Positions 13,370 through 18,114 of a stretch of 18,114 bases of DNA are shown here, piece by piece. Made by a program: the position numbers and the translations under genes. The notes beneath the pieces are model-generated. The model ran no database searches and had not been told where the DNA came from. It saw nothing but the letters and a program-made list of their open reading frames with translations. Origin of the DNA: RGIG5579 sp045601445 (GTDB taxonomy: Bacteria; Bacillota; Clostridia; Oscillospirales; SIG627); contig JAZRZQ010000128.1 in NCBI GenBank assembly GCA_045601445.1, positions 1-18,114 of the forward strand, written 5' to 3'. How positions within the stretch are numbered: the stretch's first letter is position 1; the number at the start of each line of letters is the position of its first letter.

Positions 13370-15949
13370 ATGCCAAGCGGCAAAAAGACGGCGCGGCGTA
13401 CCATTAAAAAAACGCCGTCCCAACGCCCGCCCGAGGAGCGGGTGATCCACATCATTATGCCCTATCTGATCGGAGGCTTCGCGCTGTTTTTGGCGCTGTG
13501 CTTTCTGTTAGGCAAGGAAAAGCTCGGACTGTTGGGCAATATCAGCGTTTTGTACCAGGGTCTGTTTTCCTTCGGTGCTTACTTTGCGCCGATCCTTTTG
13601 TTCCTGCACGCCTTCTTTTATAAGAGGGATCTGATGGCGGGAAGCTATTTATACAAATTTCTGTTTTCCTTTTTCGATCTGGTGTTGATCGGTGCGCTGA
13701 CTGCCATCGTGCAGGGCGGCGAAATTTCCTTTGGCGCTGTCAATTACGAAAACGGCGTTCAGCTCATCGGCGGCGGTCTTTTCGGTTCGACGCTGGCAAA
13801 GCTGTTGCAGGTGAGCGTGGGACTGTTTGCCCCCGTGATCTGCGTGGTGGGCATTGCCGTTTTGACCTCGTTTATGTTCGGAACGACGCCGTCGGAGCTG
13901 GTGAGAAACGTTTATTTTTCTCTGTCGGAGCGCTTTTTGGCGGGCAAGGAGGAGCGGCGTGACCGCCGTGCCGAGGACCGTGCGCGCCGTGAGGAGGAAA
14001 AGCAAAAGCGCGAGGAGGAGCGGCTTCGCTTGGCCGAGGCGCGCGCCGCCAAAAAATACGAGCTGCGCGACGAGGCAAAGAAGCTGAAAAAGAAGGTCAA
14101 GTGCGAAGCGGCGCTCGAATCGGGCGAGAGTGTGACCGAGCCGAGCCGCGAGGATCTGGTGCCCGACGAGGAGGTGCAGATCCGCCTGCAGGAGGAAGAG
14201 ATTCCTCTGCCCGAGCCGCCGAGCGAGATCGTCCCGCTTTCCGAGATCGACCCCGAGCCTGCACCGAGCTTTGACGAAGAGGTGCAGAACATCTTCGCCA
14301 CCGCTCCCCGGACACAGCCCATCCTGCCCGAGGAAGGGGATGCGCCGAGCGAGGCCGAGGCAGACCTTCCCTTTGTGGTGGATGAAAAGACAGGCGAAGT
14401 GCTCTCCGATGAGCCTGCTCCCGAGGAAGAAGAGCCGGAGGAAAAGCCATACGTATTCCCGCCGCTGTCCCTTTTGAATATGCCATCCTCTCCGCACGCG
14501 GCTTCCCGCACGGAGCAGGAGCAGATCGCCAAAAAATTGGTGGAGACCCTTGCCAGCTTCGGTGTGAAAACGACGATCTGCGGCATTTCCAAGGGCCCTG
14601 CCGTCACCCGATACGAGCTGCAGCCCCAGCCGGGCGTGCGCGTGAGAAGCATCGTCAATCTGACCGATGACATTGCGCTGGCGCTTGCCTCGGGCGGGGT
14701 TCGAATCGAAGCGCCCATCCCCGGCAAGGAGGCCGTCGGCATCGAGGTGCCCAACCGCGAGCGCGATATGGTTCTGGTGCGCGAGCTGATCGACCGTCCC
14801 GAATTTTTCGAGGCAAGCTCTCCCCTGCACTGCTGTCTCGGCCGTGACGTGGCGGGCAAGCCCATCTACTGCGATCTTGCCAAAATGCCGCACATTCTCA
14901 TTGCGGGTGCGACGGGTATGGGTAAATCCGTCTGCTTAAACTCGCTTCTGGTGAGCATTCTCTATCACTCCACGCCCGAGGAGGTACAGCTGATTCTGAT
15001 CGACCCGAAAAAGGTCGAGATGGCGGTGTATAACCGCATTCCGCACTTGATCGTTCCCGTGGTGAGCGATTCGAAGAAGGCCGCGGGTGCGCTGAATTGG
15101 GCCGTGATCGAGATGGAAAAGCGCTTTATCGAAATGGAAGAGGTTGGCGTGCGTGACATCAAGCACTACAACGAGATCACCAAAAACGATCCCGAAAAGC
15201 GCCAAATGAGCAACATCGTTATCATCATCGACGAGCTGGCCGATCTGATGATGACCGCGCGTGACGAGGTCGAAACGAGCATTTGCCGTCTGGCGCAGAA
15301 GGCGCGCGCCGCGGGAATGCATCTGGTCATCGGTACGCAGAGACCCTCGGTGGACGTCATTACGGGTCTGATTAAATCCAACGTTCCCAGCCGTATCGCC
15401 TGCACGGTGGCAAGTCAGGTCGACAGCCGCACCATCATCGACATTCAGGGTGCGGAAAAGCTGATGGGCAAGGGCGATATGCTCTACGCTCCCGTCGGCT
15501 CGATGAAGCCGATGCGTGTGCAGGGCTGCTTTGTCGGTGAAAAGGAGATCGAGGCGGTCTGTGACTTCATTCGCTCCCAGCGCGTGGCCGAATACGACGA
15601 ATCCGTTTCCAATCTCATTGAGAGAGAGGCGGGCAAGGTCGGTGAAAGAAAACGCGGCGGCGCGGTGTTTGAGGAGGTCGTCGAGGAGGGCATCGGTCTG
15701 TTTGCCGATAAGGATCCCCTTTTGGAAAAGGCGATCGAGGTTGCCATCAACGAAAAGAAGGTGGCCACTTCCCTTCTGCAGAGACGCTTGTCCGTCGGCT
15801 ACGCCCGCGCGGCGAAGCTGATTGATTATATGGAAGAAATGAACGTGGTTGGCCCGTTCGCAGGCTCCAAGCCCCGCGAGGTGCTTTGGACGGCGGAGTA
15901 TTTTGCCGAATATAAGATGCGTGCGCTTGAGGATCATCCCATCGACTAA
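13370..15949 (+). CDS. ftsK: DNA translocase FtsK/SpoIIIE
   Basis: Septum-anchored motor that pumps chromosomal DNA during division or sporulation. 859 residues. Four membrane segments at about 26-48, 62-84, 95-115 and 150-170, a highly charged helical stretch (185-245) and an acidic linker to about 385. The alpha/beta RecA-like motor follows: Walker A GATGMGKS (513-520), Walker B VIIIDELADL (617-626), then the conserved GTQRPSVDVITGLIKSNVPS block. A winged-helix gamma domain starts near DPLLEKAIEV (782) and includes LLQRRLSVGYARAA. The ATG at 13370 has an excellent GGAGGTGAT site (13355-13363); an earlier in-frame start at 13265 lies inside the RNHCP gene and gives an unrelated N-terminus. 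FtsK and SpoIIIE cannot be told apart from sequence alone. Confidence 0.96.
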   Translation: MPSGKKTARRTIKKTPSQRPPEERVIHIIMPYLIGGFALFLALCFLLGKEKLGLLGNISVLYQGLFSFGAYFAPILLFLHAFFYKRDLMAGSYLYKFLFSFFDLVLIGALTAIVQGGEISFGAVNYENGVQLIGGGLFGSTLAKLLQVSVGLFAPVICVVGIAVLTSFMFGTTPSELVRNVYFSLSERFLAGKEERRDRRAEDRARREEEKQKREEERLRLAEARAAKKYELRDEAKKLKKKVKCEAALESGESVTEPSREDLVPDEEVQIRLQEEEIPLPEPPSEIVPLSEIDPEPAPSFDEEVQNIFATAPRTQPILPEEGDAPSEAEADLPFVVDEKTGEVLSDEPAPEEEEPEEKPYVFPPLSLLNMPSSPHAASRTEQEQIAKKLVETLASFGVKTTICGISKGPAVTRYELQPQPGVRVRSIVNLTDDIALALASGGVRIEAPIPGKEAVGIEVPNRERDMVLVRELIDRPEFFEASSPLHCCLGRDVAGKPIYCDLAKMPHILIAGATGMGKSVCLNSLLVSILYHSTPEEVQLILIDPKKVEMAVYNRIPHLIVPVVSDSKKAAGALNWAVIEMEKRFIEMEEVGVRDIKHYNEITKNDPEKRQMSNIVIIIDELADLMMTARDEVETSICRLAQKARAAGMHLVIGTQRPSVDVITGLIKSNVPSRIACTVASQVDSRTIIDIQGAEKLMGKGDMLYAPVGSMKPMRVQGCFVGEKEIEAVCDFIRSQRVAEYDESVSNLIEREAGKVGERKRGGAVFEEVVEEGIGLFADKDPLLEKAIEVAINEKKVATSLLQRRLSVGYARAAKLIDYMEEMNVVGPFAGSKPREVLWTAEYFAEYKMRALEDHPID

Positions 15950-15970
15950 ACCAAACAAAGGAGAACTGTT

Positions 15971-17482
15971 ATGCTCAAGGAACCCTGGAATCATTTGAAA
16001 AGCGGTACTGACATCCGCGGTGTGGCGCTCGAGGGCGTCGAGGGACAGCACGTCGATCTGACCGACGAGGTGATCGAAAAGATCGGTGCGGCCTTCGTTT
16101 TGTGGCTTGAAGAAAAGGCAGGCAAGAGCGAGCTTACCGTAGCGCTCGGTCGCGACAGCCGTCTGTCCGGACCGCGCATTCTTGCCGTGCTGGAAAAGAC
16201 GCTCTCCGAGCGCGGCGTTCGCGTTTTGACCTGCGGCTTGGCCTCTACCCCTGCGATGTTTATGACCACCATTGATCTCAAGACCGACGCGGCCATTCAG
16301 ATCACCGCGTCGCACCACCCCTTCAACCGCAACGGACTGAAATTCTTCCTGCCGTCGGGCGGTCTCGAGGGCGGCGATATTAACCAGATCCTAACCCTCT
16401 GTCAGGATCAGCGCTTTGCCGACTTGAAGCAGGGCGGCTCGGTGGAGGAGGTTTCCTATATGGATACCTACGCCGCGCGCTTGAGAAAGCTCATTTCCGA
16501 CGGCGTCGGCGGCGGCGACAAGCCTCTTGCGGGCTTTGCCGTGACGGTGGATGCCGGCAACGGTGCGGGCGGCTTCTACGTCGAGAAGGTGCTTGAGGTT
16601 TTGGGTGCGGATTGCACCGGCTCGGAATTTCTCGAGCCCGACGGCTCCTTCCCCAACCACATCCCCAACCCCGAAAACAAGGTGGCGATGGAATTTGCCT
16701 GCAACGCCGTGAAGAGAAGCGGCGCGGATCTGGGCATTATTTTCGATACCGACGTGGACCGCGCGGGCTGTGTGGACTCCACGGGTAAGGAGATCAACCG
16801 TAACCGCCTGGTGGCGCTTGCTTCCGTGATCGCTCTGCAGGGCAACGAGGGCGGCGCGATCGTGACCGACTCGATCACTTCTTCGGGGCTGAAGGTCTTT
16901 ATCGAAGAGACGCTCGGTGCGAAGCATCTTCGCTTCAAGCGTGGCTATAAGAACGTCATCAACAAGGCGATCGAGATGAACCGCGAGGGCATCAACACCC
17001 CGCTTGCCATTGAAACGAGCGGTCACGCGGCGCTTCGCGAGAATTATTTCCTCGACGACGGTGCTTACCTTGCCACGCGCATTCTCATCGAGGCGGCCAA
17101 GATGAAAAAGCAGGGCCGCGATCTGGTAGAATTGATTGCCGATCTGAAAGAGCCGGTCGAATCCGTTGAGCTTCGCTTTGACATCGTCGAGGCGGATTTC
17201 CGCGCGGCGGGTGAGGCGCTTCTGTCCGATCTCGACTCTTACGGCAGAAGGATGGGCTGGCAGGTCGCTGATGACAGCTACGAGGGCGTTCGCATTGCCT
17301 TCGGTGAGGGTGAGGGTGACGGTTGGTTCTTGCTTCGCCTTTCCGTGCATGACCCCGTGATGCCGCTCAATCTCGAATCCGACGTGGCGGGCGGCTGCAA
17401 GCTCCTTGCGCAGAAGCTCTATGACTTCCTGCGAGATAAGACTTGCCTTTCTCTCGCGCCCTTGGAGGATTATCTGAAATGA
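15971..17482 (+). CDS. Phosphohexomutase (phosphomannomutase/phosphoglucomutase family)
   Basis: Interconverts hexose-1- and hexose-6-phosphates for cell-envelope or glycan precursors. 503 residues. Visible motifs: SGTDIRGVA (11-19); active-site phosphoserine Ser114 in TASHHPFNRNG; metal loop DTDVDR (259-264, Asp259/261/263); sugar loop ETSGH (348-352). The usual C-terminal phosphate loop RxSGTEP is absent. In its place is HDPVMPLNLESDVAGG (460-475), a variant I associate with a divergent branch including plant and chlamydial proteins. Substrate choice (mannose, glucose or glucosamine) is open, so no symbol is given. AAGGAG lies 7 bases before the ATG at 15971. Its TGA overlaps the next ATG (ATGA). 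Confidence 0.88.
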   Translation: MLKEPWNHLKSGTDIRGVALEGVEGQHVDLTDEVIEKIGAAFVLWLEEKAGKSELTVALGRDSRLSGPRILAVLEKTLSERGVRVLTCGLASTPAMFMTTIDLKTDAAIQITASHHPFNRNGLKFFLPSGGLEGGDINQILTLCQDQRFADLKQGGSVEEVSYMDTYAARLRKLISDGVGGGDKPLAGFAVTVDAGNGAGGFYVEKVLEVLGADCTGSEFLEPDGSFPNHIPNPENKVAMEFACNAVKRSGADLGIIFDTDVDRAGCVDSTGKEINRNRLVALASVIALQGNEGGAIVTDSITSSGLKVFIEETLGAKHLRFKRGYKNVINKAIEMNREGINTPLAIETSGHAALRENYFLDDGAYLATRILIEAAKMKKQGRDLVELIADLKEPVESVELRFDIVEADFRAAGEALLSDLDSYGRRMGWQVADDSYEGVRIAFGEGEGDGWFLLRLSVHDPVMPLNLESDVAGGCKLLAQKLYDFLRDKTCLSLAPLEDYLK

Positions 17483-17679
17483 CCAAGGAGAAGATCGAGC
17501 GGATCAACGCGCTGTATCGTAAAAGCAAAAACGAGGGCTTGACCGAAGAGGAAAAGGCCGAGCAGGCGGCGCTTCGCAAGGAATACATCGAGGATTTCCG
17601 CCGCAGTACCCTTTCTCAGCTCGAGAAGATTGACATTCGCAATCCCGACGGTTCGATCGAGCCACTCATTAAGCAGTAA
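17479..17679 (+). CDS. UPF0291 (DUF896, YnzC-type) protein
   Basis: A 66-residue, highly charged helical protein. MTKEKIERINALYRKSK, then GLTEEEKAEQAALRKEYIEDFR and LEKIDIRNPDG, match the UPF0291 family (B. subtilis YnzC and relatives), a two-helix hairpin of unknown biochemical function. The ATG at 17479 overlaps the mutase stop by four bases, with GGAGG at 17464-17468 ten bases upstream, so the two are co-translated. An open frame extends upstream of 17479 but inside the mutase. A hairpin-rich repeat begins right after the stop and may terminate the pair. Confidence 0.9.
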   Translation: MTKEKIERINALYRKSKNEGLTEEEKAEQAALRKEYIEDFRRSTLSQLEKIDIRNPDGSIEPLIKQ

Positions 17680-17892
17680 GCATTCGTTCTTTTTTGATAA
17701 AAACTTGTTCTTTTTTGAAAAAAAGAACCAAAAAACTCGTTTGAGAGAATTTGTTCCTTTTTGAAAAAAGGAACCGAAAAACTTTTAAACAAAATAAAAA
17801 TAAAATTAGGATAGAGCTTTCTCTGTTGTCCTTAACGGAGAAATTGCCGCCGCGAAAACAACGGCAGAGAACCTGTGTTCTCTGCCGATTTA

Positions 17893-17901
17893 TGTTATAA
17901 T
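17893..17901 (+). promoter_or_regulatory. Extended -10 promoter inside the composite repeat (copy C)
   Basis: TGTTATAAT again forms a perfect TGn-TATAAT, with ATGGGATTAG following as in copy B. The position 17 bp upstream reads CTGTGT, a poor -35. Transcription would run rightward through the MITE-like core and off the window. Confidence 0.45.
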
Positions 17902-17911
17902 GGGATTAGCG

Positions 17912-18024
17912 AAAAGCCTCTCCCCTAGGGAGAGGTGGCGGCGTAGCCGACGGAGAGGGGAAATACCCTAAAGAAACACCCTCTCACCCGCTACCGCGGG
18001 AGCTCTCCCAAAGGGAGAGCCTTA
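17912..18024. mobile_element. MITE-like core nested in repeat copy C, 113 bp
   Basis: Same length as the core at 2573-2685, with one base different (the loop of the first hairpin is CTA rather than CTT). Ends are AAAAGCCTCTCCC and GGGAGAGCCTTA. No coding capacity. Near-identity over 15 kb suggests recent copying or gene conversion between the two loci. Confidence 0.65.
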
Positions 18025-18114
18025 GGATGCGTGCAACCATAGGGGTATGGGTTTTGCCCGATGCGTTTGTAATACAAAGGCGAAACCTATTTGTTTTTTG
18101 CGGATCAATTTTTT

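Larger units (their letters stand above)
17707..18075 (+). repeat. Composite dispersed repeat, copy C
   Basis: Same module order as 2383-2736. Hairpin GTTCTTTTTT (17707-17716) with AAAAAAGAAC (17719-17728) comes first, then an 11-base insertion TTTGAGAGAAT absent from other copies, then hairpin GTTCCTTTTT (17753-17762) with AAAAAAGGAAC (17764-17774). Next are the A/T tail, the TTCTCTGTT/AACGGAGAA hairpin, a longer GC hairpin CGGCAGAGAAC/GTTCTCTGCCG (17862-17887), the extended -10 (17893-17901) and the MITE-like core. The conserved tail ends at 18075. A partial extra copy of the first hairpin arm sits at 17685-17698. Bases 18076-18114 are unique and show nothing recognisable. Confidence 0.85.

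Overview
This looks like the replication-origin neighbourhood of a low- to mid-GC member of the Bacillota, most likely an uncultured gut-type Clostridia related to the Oscillospiraceae. The grounds are the gene order dnaA-dnaN-recF-remB-gyrB-gyrA, strong AGGAGG-type ribosome binding sites, a SpoIIIE/FtsK translocase, a UPF0291 protein, and the dispersed hairpin repeats (AAAAGCCTCTCCC... and GTAGGGGCG... types) that I associate with gut Clostridia. Genus and species cannot be named from this sequence. Every convincing gene is on the + strand. The one minus-strand item is a decayed gene fragment.

Layout. Bases 3-65 may be the tail of an upstream gene. tyrS (81-1304) is followed by about 2.2 kb of low-coding, repeat-rich DNA (1305-3515). 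That stretch holds an A/T double-hairpin module, a MITE-like inverted repeat abutting a truncated SLOG-type gene, an XRE regulator with two operator-like repeats, a long composite repeat, a 41-codon membrane peptide gene with a strong terminator, more palindromes, and finally a well-formed dnaA promoter. dnaA (3516-4967) and dnaN (5228-6346) flank a candidate origin: DnaA-box-like sites, then a CTA/CTG trinucleotide run, then an A/T-rich stretch, the same order as the basal unwinding system of Bacillus subtilis oriC. dnaN-recF-remB-gyrB are packed with overlaps or short gaps. The gyrB-gyrA gap (9747-9987) holds a second, denser cluster of DnaA-box-like sites.

After gyrA come three tightly coupled genes: a 4'-phosphopantetheinyl transferase, an RNHCP zinc-ribbon protein and ftsK/spoIIIE. 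A phosphohexomutase overlapping a UPF0291 gene follows. The window ends in a second copy of the composite repeat, 98.9% identical to the first over 182 bp (180/182 by eye).

Together the genes cover initiation (DnaA), the sliding clamp (DnaN), gap repair (RecF), supercoiling (GyrA/GyrB) and chromosome translocation (FtsK). The least ordinary points are the two DnaA-box clusters, the shortened DnaA recognition motif with TTTTCCACA rather than TTATCCACA boxes, and the modular repeat that carries its own extended -10 promoter. I did not find a defence system or any other clearly new multi-gene system.
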